Shown here one piece after another: positions 25,687-33,504 of a stretch of DNA of 64,000 nucleotides. The stretch is from Planctomycetota bacterium. Its GTDB lineage: Bacteria; Planctomycetota; UBA1135; UBA2386. Positions within the stretch are counted from its first letter, which is position 1. Each line of letters begins with the position of its first letter. A program made the translations under genes and the position numbers. Below the pieces are notes generated by a model. That model worked only from the letters and a program-made list of their open reading frames with translations. It ran no database searches and was not told the origin of the DNA. The stretch lies in assembly GCA_020638735.1 (NCBI GenBank), contig JACKHZ010000012.1, positions 372,001 through 436,000 of the forward strand. Reading direction: 5' to 3'.

Positions 25687-28479
25687 ATGAAACCCGTCCA
25701 TCGACGCCGTCCGGCGCGGAACGCCGCGCGGGTCGCCTTCTCCGGCCTGCTGCTGCTCGCGCTGTCGGTGTCCGGCTGCGTCGACGAGAGCGGGCGGCTG
25801 GCAGCCGTGGGCACCTCCGAATCGTGCATGAAGTGCCACAACGGTTCGCAGCACGACGACTACGCCGGCTCCGGGCTCGAGAACCCGCACCCGTTCCCCG
25901 GCGACGCCGCGGTGCTGCGCTGCACGCAGTGTCACGGCGGCGATCCGGCCGGCGTCGACGTGACGTCGAGCCACGTGCCGCCGCCGCCGGAGATCGGCGA
26001 CCGCGCGTTCCAGGACCGCAACGCGCGCGCCTGGTTCAACAAGCTGACGCTCGCCGGCATCGACAAGCTGCCGGACTACACCGTCGACGGCGTGACCTAC
26101 ACCGGCCTGCAGTACCTGCAGTTCCTCAACCCGAGCGACCTGCGGGTCACCAGCCTGGGCCGCGGCTGCGGCGAGTGCCATGCGGCGCACGCGACCGCGC
26201 AGTCGCGGTCGCCGATCGGCAGCGAGATGGGCATCTTCTCGGGCGCCTTCTACGCGGCGGGCATGGAGAACGCGATCGCCGCGCACCAGGGCCTGTTCCA
26301 GGACACCGCCGCCGACTACGGCTGGCGCGCCGCCAGCGACCCCAGCTGGGTCGCCGACCCGAACGCCGTCGGCAAGGTCGGCGCGCTGCTCGAACCGCCG
26401 GTGTGGAGCCGTCGCGACGACTCGGGCCCGGAGTTCCTGTTCCGCAACGAGGACTTCGCCGCCGCCAACCTCGCCGCCGACCAGCAGGCCGACGGCACCG
26501 TGGCCGGCGACTCGCGGCTCGGCAAGCTGTACCAGGAGATGGTGTCGTTCACGTGCGGCGACTGCCACCTCGGCTCGAGCGGCGCCAACAACCGCTACGG
26601 CGACTTCCGCCCGTCGGGCTGCGCCGGCTGTCACATGCCGTACAGCCTCGACGGCCGCAGCCGCAGCCGCGACCCGAACGTGCCGAAGAACGAGCCGCTC
26701 GACCCGGACGCGATCGACGATCCGGAGCGGGCGCACGTGCGTTCGCACCGCATCCGCGGCGTCGCCCGCACGCTGCCGAACGGCGTCGAGGTCGAGGGCA
26801 TCGACGACCACACGTGCGCCGGCTGCCACCAGGGCTCCAACCGCATGGTGATGCAGTACTGGGGCATCCGCCTCGACCAGAACCAGGACGTGCACCGCCA
26901 CGTGCAGTACCCGGCCAATCCGGTCAGCTACGAGACGACGCGCGAGGACCCGCGCCTGTTCGACCCGGCGGTCGGCAACGACACGTTCAACGGCCGCAAC
27001 CACCGCCAGTACCTGCTGAAGGAGGACTACGACGGCGACGGGCGCGACGACACGCCGGCCGACGTGCACTACGAGGCGGGCATGGGCTGCGTCGACTGCC
27101 ACGGCTCCGTCGAGCTGCACGGCGACGTCGCGGCGGCCAACGACGGCGACATCGTGTCGCGCATGAGCCACGCGGTGACGATCCGCTGCGAGGACTGCCA
27201 CGGCTCGGCGACGGCCTACGCGGCGACCACCAGCGGCGAGAACTACGCCGGCCAGACGGTGACGCTCGGCGTCGACCGCGAGGGCCACGCGCTGCGGCAC
27301 GTCGAACGCGACACCGCCGGCAACTACTGGCTGACCAGCAAGCTCGACGGGCGCCGCCACTTCATCGTGCAGACGCGCGACGTGGTGGTGGACAACGGCA
27401 AGACCAACCCGATCACCGAGCAGCCGATCTACAGCCAGCGCGCGTCGTACGCGATGGGGCGCGACGACGACGACGACGCGACCGGCATCGGCCCGCAGCA
27501 GTCCGGCCCGCACGCCGGCTTCAGTCACCTCGACACGATGAACTGCGCGGCGTGCCACAGCTCGTGGACCAACACGTGCGTCGGCTGCCACCTCGAGGGC
27601 GAGTACAACGAGGGCAACAACTTCAGCAACATCACCGGCGAACGCATCGTGTTCCGCCAGCGGTTCGCGGAGTTCGTCTACCAGTCGCCGATCCCGTTCT
27701 CGCTCGGCATCGGGCCGGAGAACGACATCCGCACCACCTCGACCAACACCAAGGTCTTCTTCCGCTACACGGACCTGCACGGCGACCGTTCGCCGGTGTT
27801 CGCGTTCAGCGACCGCAACAGCCAGGGCAACAACCCGTCGCGGCCGTTCCCGTCGCTCGGTCACAACGCGCTGATGGCGCACTCGATCCGCGGCCGCGTC
27901 ACGCCGACCGACGAGGGGCCGCGCTACTGCGTCGCGTGCCACCTGACGACCGACTCGGTGACCAACTACGGCGCCGACTACGCGGCGTTCCGCGCCGCGC
28001 TCTACGCCAACGACTTCGCCAACCTCGACTACCCGCTGCTCAAGCAGCACATCGGCCAGAACCCGGGCAACCAGCTCGACTCGCCGTTCTTCGTGCACAT
28101 GGTCGCGGGGCTCGGCACCGGCCTCTACCTGTTCGACGGCAATGGCGCGGCGCAGAACCCGCTCGACACCAACGTCAATCGCTACGGCAGCGACGGGCGC
28201 GCGCCGAACACCTACTTCGACCCGAACGACGTGCGCTACGACCTCGATCGCGTGGTCGACCCGAATGGCGTCGCCAACGGCTCGAGCAGCATCCCGATGC
28301 AGCAGCCGGTGCTCGGCCCGCTGCGCCGCGACGGCGCGACCGACCCGAACATGAGCGGCCCGCTCGGCACGACGTTGGCCAACCGTCTGGCGGACCCGGC
28401 CACCGGCATCGTGCTCGACGCGTGGCTCGACGCCGACCGCGCGACGCACGGCGGCGCCAGCACGGTCATCGACCACTAG
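25687..28479 (+). CDS. Large 11-heme cytochrome c lipoprotein, likely cell-surface terminal reductase/oxidase
   Basis: A 930-residue protein with eleven CxxCH motifs spread widely (CMKCH, CTQCH, CGECH, CGDCH, two CAGCH, CVDCH, CEDCH, CAACH, CVGCH, CVACH). The signal ends in the lipobox LSVSGC. Heme motifs cluster in the first 600 residues with a last one near 745, separated by long non-heme segments, unlike the wire-like 23-heme protein; the C-terminal 180 residues lack hemes. This architecture suits an outer-surface cytochrome that meets the external electron partner. Which partner (metal oxide, Fe(II), another cell) cannot be told. Its 3' end overlaps the convergent DTW gene by 14 bp. Confidence 0.88.
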   Translation: MKPVHRRRPARNAARVAFSGLLLLALSVSGCVDESGRLAAVGTSESCMKCHNGSQHDDYAGSGLENPHPFPGDAAVLRCTQCHGGDPAGVDVTSSHVPPPPEIGDRAFQDRNARAWFNKLTLAGIDKLPDYTVDGVTYTGLQYLQFLNPSDLRVTSLGRGCGECHAAHATAQSRSPIGSEMGIFSGAFYAAGMENAIAAHQGLFQDTAADYGWRAASDPSWVADPNAVGKVGALLEPPVWSRRDDSGPEFLFRNEDFAAANLAADQQADGTVAGDSRLGKLYQEMVSFTCGDCHLGSSGANNRYGDFRPSGCAGCHMPYSLDGRSRSRDPNVPKNEPLDPDAIDDPERAHVRSHRIRGVARTLPNGVEVEGIDDHTCAGCHQGSNRMVMQYWGIRLDQNQDVHRHVQYPANPVSYETTREDPRLFDPAVGNDTFNGRNHRQYLLKEDYDGDGRDDTPADVHYEAGMGCVDCHGSVELHGDVAAANDGDIVSRMSHAVTIRCEDCHGSATAYAATTSGENYAGQTVTLGVDREGHALRHVERDTAGNYWLTSKLDGRRHFIVQTRDVVVDNGKTNPITEQPIYSQRASYAMGRDDDDDATGIGPQQSGPHAGFSHLDTMNCAACHSSWTNTCVGCHLEGEYNEGNNFSNITGERIVFRQRFAEFVYQSPIPFSLGIGPENDIRTTSTNTKVFFRYTDLHGDRSPVFAFSDRNSQGNNPSRPFPSLGHNALMAHSIRGRVTPTDEGPRYCVACHLTTDSVTNYGADYAAFRAALYANDFANLDYPLLKQHIGQNPGNQLDSPFFVHMVAGLGTGLYLFDGNGAAQNPLDTNVNRYGSDGRAPNTYFDPNDVRYDLDRVVDPNGVANGSSSIPMQQPVLGPLRRDGATDPNMSGPLGTTLANRLADPATGIVLDAWLDADRATHGGASTVIDH

Positions 28480-29641
28480 CGACGAGGCGGGCGCGCAGCC
28501 AGCGCGCGACCGCCAGCGCGTTGCCGAGCCGTGCCGCGGCGCGGCCGCGGCACGCGACCGGCGGCGCGTCCAGGCCTTCGCGCGCGACGATCTCCTCGAG
28601 GAAGCCGGCGCGGCGGTGGGCGTGGTTGCAGTAGCTGGTCTTCAGCAGCGTGCGCTCGCCGTCCGGCGGCAGCAGCGCGGCGCCCCAGTCGAAGGTCGAG
28701 CCGGTCCACGCCGCCAGCGGCGCGCCGTCGCCCACGAACGTCGCGAACGCCGACTTCGCCGCGTCGACCGCCGGCGCCGCGGCGAGCGCCGCCGCGTCGA
28801 GGCCCATGTGGTCGAGGTGGTGTTCGCCCGGCATCGCCGTCGCCGGCCGCACCAGCGCCTCGAACACCTCGTCGCCGTCGAGCCGCGCCGCCACCCACTG
28901 CAGCAGGTCGCGCGGTCGCGTCGGATCGCGGTCGTCGGGGTCGTCGCCCGGCAGGGATGCCTCGGCGTAGACGACGCACAGCCGCGGATCGGCCAGCAGC
29001 GGCGACAGCGCGCGCTGCTCCTTGTCGCGCGGTCGGCGGCGGCGCACGACGTGTTCGTTGTTGGTGAAGTGGTCGACCTGGCGGTCGATCATGCGGTCGA
29101 AGGCGGTCAGCAGCTCGTCGAGGCGCGGCGTCTCCGGCTCGAGGATGCGCAGCGCCTCGACGATGGCCTCCAGCGTCGACACGTAGTCGGCGCGCGGTTC
29201 GCGGCGGATCCGGTAGCGGCTCGGTTCGCTCGGCGACAGGCGCACGTGCGGCAGCTGATGCAGCCAGGGGTTCTCGCGATAGAGGCGCTTGGCGTGCGCC
29301 CAGGTGCCGTCGATGGCGATCAGCGTCGAAGGGTGCCGTTCGCGCGGCAGCTCGGCGAGGTCCGGCGCGTCCGATCGCGGATACAGCACCGCCGCGTCTG
29401 GCGGCACCTCGACGCGCTGTTCGAGCGTGCCGGTGAAGCCCGCGTAGGGCACGTGCACGCTGGCGTTGGGCATGCACAGGCCGACCAGGCGCGCCGTGCC
29501 GAACGGGTGGCTGCGCTCGTGCGGGTGCTGCAACACGACGACGCGCGTGCGCGTCGGCACGGACGGCAGCGTCGCGCAGTAGCACATCGCCGCCGGGCGG
29601 AGGCAGCTGAGGCAGCGGGGGCGATGGGAAGCGTCGGTCAC
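28466..29641 (-). CDS. DTW-domain tRNA-uridine aminocarboxypropyltransferase with C-terminal extension
   Basis: A 391-residue cytosolic enzyme. The N-terminal half is a DTW domain: Cys10, Cys13, Cys20 and Cys22 form the expected zinc-type cluster, and IDGTWAHAKRLY (Asp111-Trp114) is the signature. Characterised members (TapT/YfiP, TuaA) use SAM to make acp3U in tRNA. Residues about 200-391 are an extra alpha-rich region not seen in E. coli TapT and of unknown role. Start is GTG 29641 (the first possible start). It is convergent with, and overlaps by 14 bp, the 11-heme cytochrome gene. Confidence 0.82.
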   Translation of the reverse strand: MTDASHRPRCLSCLRPAAMCYCATLPSVPTRTRVVVLQHPHERSHPFGTARLVGLCMPNASVHVPYAGFTGTLEQRVEVPPDAAVLYPRSDAPDLAELPRERHPSTLIAIDGTWAHAKRLYRENPWLHQLPHVRLSPSEPSRYRIRREPRADYVSTLEAIVEALRILEPETPRLDELLTAFDRMIDRQVDHFTNNEHVVRRRRPRDKEQRALSPLLADPRLCVVYAEASLPGDDPDDRDPTRPRDLLQWVAARLDGDEVFEALVRPATAMPGEHHLDHMGLDAAALAAAPAVDAAKSAFATFVGDGAPLAAWTGSTFDWGAALLPPDGERTLLKTSYCNHAHRRAGFLEEIVAREGLDAPPVACRGRAAARLGNALAVARWLRARLVASGR

Positions 29642-29708
29642 GGGCGCGCCCTTGTATGGGGCGCCGCCGCGCGAGTCACGTGCCGGCGGGGTTCGCCGGC
29701 GTGCCTGC

Positions 29709-31634
29709 TCAGTTCGCCGGCGCGAGGTGCAGCATCAGCGCGCGGCGCAGCAGGTCGCCGTCGACCGGCTTGGCGAGGTGACCGTTGCAGCCGGCGGCCA
29801 GGATGCGCTCCAGCTCGCCCGCAGAGCAGTCGCTGCTGACCGCCAGCATCGGCGTCTCGCCGCCGTCGGCGCGGATGCCGCGCACGATCGTCAGCGGGTC
29901 CTCGCCGTGGATCTGCATGTCCAGCAGCACCAGGTCGTAGTGCGTGTCCGACATCAGGTGGCGCCCCAACAGGCCGCTGTCGGCCGTGACCACCTCGGCG
30001 CCGAACCGGCCGAGCATCCGCGCCAGCAGCTTGCGGTGGTCGGCGTTGTCGGTGATCAGCAGCACCGTGCCGTGCACTCCGGCCGCCGGCTCTGCGCGCG
30101 GCAGGCTCGCTTCGGCGTCTTGCTCGATCAGCTCGACCTCCCATTCCGGGGCGATCTGCTTGGGCAGGCTCAGGTGCAACTGGCTGCCGCTCGAGGTGCG
30201 CAGCTGGTGCTCCAGCTTGCCGCCCATGGCGCGCGCGAGCTCGGTCACGAACAACGTGCCGAGGCCGTCGGGCGCCGCGTTGCTGGCGTGCTGGTTGAGC
30301 AGCACGACGTGCAGGGTGTCGGCGTCGGCGCTCACCGAGATGTCGAGCGGTCCGATCCGTGCGGCGTGCAGCGCGAGCTGCATCGTGCGGGTGAGCAGCT
30401 GACGGACGCGGGCGGGGTCGCTCTGGACCCAGCGCGGCGTGGTGCTCGCGACGTCCAGTCGCACGGTCAGGTCGTTCTGTTCGGCCGTCGGTGTGACCTC
30501 GGTGAGGCAGTTGTGCAGCAGCTGCGGCAGGTCGAACACGTCCTCGGCCAGCTCGAGTTCGCCACGCAGCAGGTGTTCGAGTTCGCCGATGTCGGCAATC
30601 GCGGTCGTCATCTGCTGGGCGTAGGTCTGCAGCTGGTCGGTGAGATTGTCCAGCGCCCTGCGGTCCTGATCGGTGATCGCCAGGTCGACGGCGGCGACCA
30701 GGTTGGTCAGCGGGGTGCGCAGCTCGCGCACGATCGTGGTCGGCACCAGGCCGACCGCGGCGTGGGGTGACGCTTCGACGGTTGCCGGCACGGTGTGCGG
30801 CTCGACTGCGTCGTGCGGCGCGAGCCCCGGCGCGGCGGTGGCGCGCGGCGCGATGGGCTCGTCGGCATTCGCCGTCGCGCTCGCGGCGGGCGCGTAGGCG
30901 AACCACAGCGCGGCGCCGAGCGCGATCTGCATCACGGCGAGCACCAGCAGCGGGTCGTCGAGACCGGCCAGCTGCGGGGAGTGCCCTCGTTGCAGGGCGA
31001 CTGCGCGCAGGGTGGCGGTCAGGGTGACGGCCAGCGCGACGGCGGTCGACGCGCACCAGGACACGGTTTCGCGGCGTGCCGCGGCGAACAGCAGCGGCAG
31101 GGCGCCGACCAGCATGCCGCCGACGGCCAGCGCCTCGGCGAAGCGGCCGCCGAACGCGGCCAGCGCGAGGCCGCCGGCGGTGGCGCCGGCGAGCAGCTGC
31201 GCGTCGGTCGACAGCGAGCCGCGCTGGCGGCCGCGCCGCGTGATCCAGGCCAACGCGACGGCGACGGTCAGGTCGAGCGGACGCCACGCACCGAGCCATT
31301 GCCACGACAGCACCGCCTGGTGCGGGCTGGCCGCGTGCGCCCAATGCAGCAAGAACAGCGTCGAAGCCGCCACCGTAGCGGCGGTCATGCCGCGCACGGC
31401 GACGCCCAGGGTCGCGAGGCCGACGAACACCGCCAGGGCGAGTCCTGCCAGCGGCAGACCAGCGCCGGGAGTCGTCAGGCCGTCGACGCACTGCGCGGCG
31501 GCGCCGACCAGCATGCCGACGCCCAACAGCCGCCGGTCGCCGTCACCGGGGCCGCGCAGGCATCCGGCGCCCGCTCCCGCCCAGACGATCGATGAGGTTC
31601 CCAGCAGCAGGAGGTTGGTGTCGAGTGCCGCCAT
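29709..31634 (-). CDS. Membrane hybrid sensor with degenerate kinase and intact receiver domain
   Basis: A 641-residue protein. The first about 250 residues carry seven or eight hydrophobic helices. The HisKA-like region reads VRELRTPLTNL, where the usual phospho-acceptor His is Arg303. In the ATPase-like region the N box is LLTRTMQLALHA, without the Asn that binds Mg-ATP. The C-terminal receiver keeps LITDN, Asp572 in VLLDMQIHG, and the Lys in AKPVDG. So the protein likely cannot autophosphorylate but may be phosphorylated by, or sequester signal from, another kinase such as the intact hybrid kinase at 9961. ATG 31634 was chosen; TTG 31694 would add 20 residues. Confidence 0.8.
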   Translation of the reverse strand: MAALDTNLLLLGTSSIVWAGAGAGCLRGPGDGDRRLLGVGMLVGAAAQCVDGLTTPGAGLPLAGLALAVFVGLATLGVAVRGMTAATVAASTLFLLHWAHAASPHQAVLSWQWLGAWRPLDLTVAVALAWITRRGRQRGSLSTDAQLLAGATAGGLALAAFGGRFAEALAVGGMLVGALPLLFAAARRETVSWCASTAVALAVTLTATLRAVALQRGHSPQLAGLDDPLLVLAVMQIALGAALWFAYAPAASATANADEPIAPRATAAPGLAPHDAVEPHTVPATVEASPHAAVGLVPTTIVRELRTPLTNLVAAVDLAITDQDRRALDNLTDQLQTYAQQMTTAIADIGELEHLLRGELELAEDVFDLPQLLHNCLTEVTPTAEQNDLTVRLDVASTTPRWVQSDPARVRQLLTRTMQLALHAARIGPLDISVSADADTLHVVLLNQHASNAAPDGLGTLFVTELARAMGGKLEHQLRTSSGSQLHLSLPKQIAPEWEVELIEQDAEASLPRAEPAAGVHGTVLLITDNADHRKLLARMLGRFGAEVVTADSGLLGRHLMSDTHYDLVLLDMQIHGEDPLTIVRGIRADGGETPMLAVSSDCSAGELERILAAGCNGHLAKPVDGDLLRRALMLHLAPAN

Positions 31635-31680
31635 TTGCCGCGGGCTATCGACGTGCCGCAGGGGGATCCTGTAGCCGATA

Positions 31681-31696
31681 GCTTGCTCAGGCAAGC
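31681..31696 (-). terminator. Hairpin just after the mobA stop
   Basis: GCTTGC and GCAAGC form a perfect 6-bp stem with loop TCAG, 1 bp beyond the mobA stop in its direction of transcription. There is no run of T, so termination is only suggested by position. Confidence 0.4.
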
Positions 31697-31697
31697 A

Positions 31698-32312
31698 TCA
31701 CTCGTCACGCTGGCGTACGCGTTCGTAGTGCTGCGGGTCGTTGACGTTGGTCAGGAACCGCAGTGAGGGGTCGAACGTGCGCAACTCCGGCTCGGCGACG
31801 CGGCGGCAACCGGGGGTCTTCCCCAGGTCGCGGGGCGAGCGGCCGCCGGCGGCGAGCAGGGCCTCGATCGCCGGCAGGGTGACGGTGCGGTAGATCGCGG
31901 CCAGCGGCTGCGGCGCCGCCTCGGTGACCGGCATCAGCAGCGGCGCGTCGCCGAGGCGTGCGCACAGCCAGCGCACTGCTCCGGCGGTCAGGAACGGCAG
32001 GTCACAGGCGGCGACGAAGGCGGCGTCGTCGTCGGTGAACCCGTGCCGTTCGCGCAGCCAGCGCAGCCCGGCACCCAGCGCCTGCAGCGGGCCGCCGCCC
32101 GGGTCGGGGTCGTGGATCACCTCGGCCGCCGACGGCAGCGGCGGCAGCACCTGGCCCGCCTCGCGCGCGACGACGCCGACCGGCGTCGTGCACTCGCACA
32201 GCACCGAGCAGGTGTGGCCGAGCAACGTCGTGTCGCCGAACGGCAGCCACTCCTTGGGCCGGCCCATGCGGCGGCTGTGGCCGCCCGTCAGAATCAGCCC
32301 GCCGAGGCGCAT
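31698..32312 (-). CDS. mobA: Molybdenum cofactor guanylyltransferase (MobA)
   Basis: A 204-residue cytosolic nucleotidyltransferase that adds GMP to molybdopterin to form the bis-MGD cofactor. The signature LILTGGHSRRMGRPKEWLPF (GTP- and Mg-binding N-terminus) is at residues 6-25, CDLPFLT (metal-binding Asp) is near 98, and DPSLRFLTNVNDP is the usual end. Start ATG 32312 sits right before the first strand. No other molybdopterin genes are nearby, so it is an orphan copy. It is divergent from the DUF971 gene across 52 bp. Confidence 0.9.
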   Translation of the reverse strand: MRLGGLILTGGHSRRMGRPKEWLPFGDTTLLGHTCSVLCECTTPVGVVAREAGQVLPPLPSAAEVIHDPDPGGGPLQALGAGLRWLRERHGFTDDDAAFVAACDLPFLTAGAVRWLCARLGDAPLLMPVTEAAPQPLAAIYRTVTLPAIEALLAAGGRSPRDLGKTPGCRRVAEPELRTFDPSLRFLTNVNDPQHYERVRQRDE

Positions 32313-32364
32313 GTCGGACTTGTGCCGCAAACCGCCCGGTGCGACAAGCGGCTCCCGCCACACC

Positions 32365-32676
32365 ATGCAGAATCCCGTCCCGACCAAGGCCGACCTGATC
32401 TCGCCGTTCACCTTCCGCATCCGCTGGAACGACGGGCGCGTCGACGAGTACTCCGCGCGGCAGCTGCGGCTCGCGTGCCCGTGCGCGAGCTGCGTCGAAG
32501 AAGGCTCCGGCCGGCCGCTGCTCGACCCGGCGACCGTCAAGCAGGACATCCTGCTGCTCGGCGCCGAGCTGGTCGGCCGCTACGCGCTGTCGTTCATGTG
32601 GAGCGACGGCCACAAGACCGGCATCTTCGCCTGGCCGATGCTGCGCGCGCTGGCCGCGCCGGGCGGTGACGAGTGA
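32365..32676 (+). CDS. DUF971 (GBBH-like N-terminal) domain protein
   Basis: A 103-residue cytosolic protein consisting of one DUF971 domain, with LACPCASCVEE (three Cys, a possible metal or cluster site), RYALSFMWSDGHKTGIFAW and the family's short length. Eukaryotic relatives form the N-terminal domain of gamma-butyrobetaine hydroxylase; in bacteria it is often near iron-sulfur or Mrp genes, though none is here. ATG 32365. Its stop overlaps the GTG of the next gene (GTGA), so the two are translationally coupled. Confidence 0.85.
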   Translation: MQNPVPTKADLISPFTFRIRWNDGRVDEYSARQLRLACPCASCVEEGSGRPLLDPATVKQDILLLGAELVGRYALSFMWSDGHKTGIFAWPMLRALAAPGGDE

Positions 32677-33389
32677 GCGACCGCGGTTGGGGCCAGGTGC
32701 AGCGGCTCTGCGAACGGGTGTTCGAGGCGATCGACTGGTCGCTGCTCGGCGACGTGTACTTCCACGACGACGGCGAGCAGCACTGGCGCGGCCGGCTGCC
32801 GCAGGTGATCGAGCTCGGCGTCGGTCTCGGCGAGCGTCTGTCGGCGTTCACGCGGCGCGGCGGCGCGTCGCTGTGGGCCGGCGCCGGCGTCGCCGAGCTG
32901 CCGGCGATGCTCGGCGAGGTGCTGGTGAACGGCCGCGAGGTGGTCGCCGCCAACCTGATCGAGGTCGAGTGCGAAGAGCTCAACCGCGCGCTGGCCGCGG
33001 TCGTGCCCGACGTCGCGCTGCGCTACCGCGCGATCGACGCCGCGGCCGCCGCCGCCGAGCGCCGCTTCGACCACCTCGGCTGCATCAGCCTGTTCACCGA
33101 TCCGGAGCGCTGGCCGATGCTGAGCGGCGTCTCGTACGGCCGCATCGCGCCGGTGCAGCTCGACGTCGAGGCGTTCGTCGCCGAGCGCGACCGCGCCGTC
33201 GCGCTCGCCGACGCGCTGCTCGGTGCGGTGGAGCTGCCGGGCGTGCTGACGACCACGGCCGAGGAGGTCGGCTGGTTCCTCGATCGTGCGGCGCCGCGCG
33301 GCATCGAGGTCGAGGCGCAGGACGAGCTGGTCGAGACGGCGGTGGTGGGGGACCCGGTCGGGTTCCTGCTGCTGCGCAATACTCGATGA
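32673..33389 (+). CDS. Conserved-looking cytosolic protein of unknown function
   Basis: A 238-residue protein with no signal peptide or membrane segment. It begins by overlapping the DUF971 stop by 4 bp. Residues about 5-60 (ERVFEAIDWSLLGDVYFHDD) and 75-110 suggest an alpha/beta fold: 'ASLWAGAGVAELPAMLGEVL' then 'VVAANLIEVECEELNRAL', which is reminiscent of a Rossmann/methyltransferase layout, but the SAM loop (Gly-rich) is not convincing. I assign no function. The coupling suggests a joint role with DUF971. Confidence 0.7.
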   Translation: MSDRGWGQVQRLCERVFEAIDWSLLGDVYFHDDGEQHWRGRLPQVIELGVGLGERLSAFTRRGGASLWAGAGVAELPAMLGEVLVNGREVVAANLIEVECEELNRALAAVVPDVALRYRAIDAAAAAAERRFDHLGCISLFTDPERWPMLSGVSYGRIAPVQLDVEAFVAERDRAVALADALLGAVELPGVLTTTAEEVGWFLDRAAPRGIEVEAQDELVETAVVGDPVGFLLLRNTR

Positions 33390-33504
33390 AGGGCGTCCAC
33401 TGCCCGCACGGCCAGCTTGACAGCGCGGGGCGGTGACGGGAGCCTTGCCGGGCAGGAAGGGCCCATGCCGCGGCTGCCGCCGCGATGACCGTCTCGGGGA
33501 ACCA

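Noticed and set aside
25615..28476. 953-codon open frame on the minus strand opposite the 11-heme cytochrome
   Set aside because: Val/Arg/Ala-rich shadow without motifs; eleven CxxCH on the other strand settle the coding strand.
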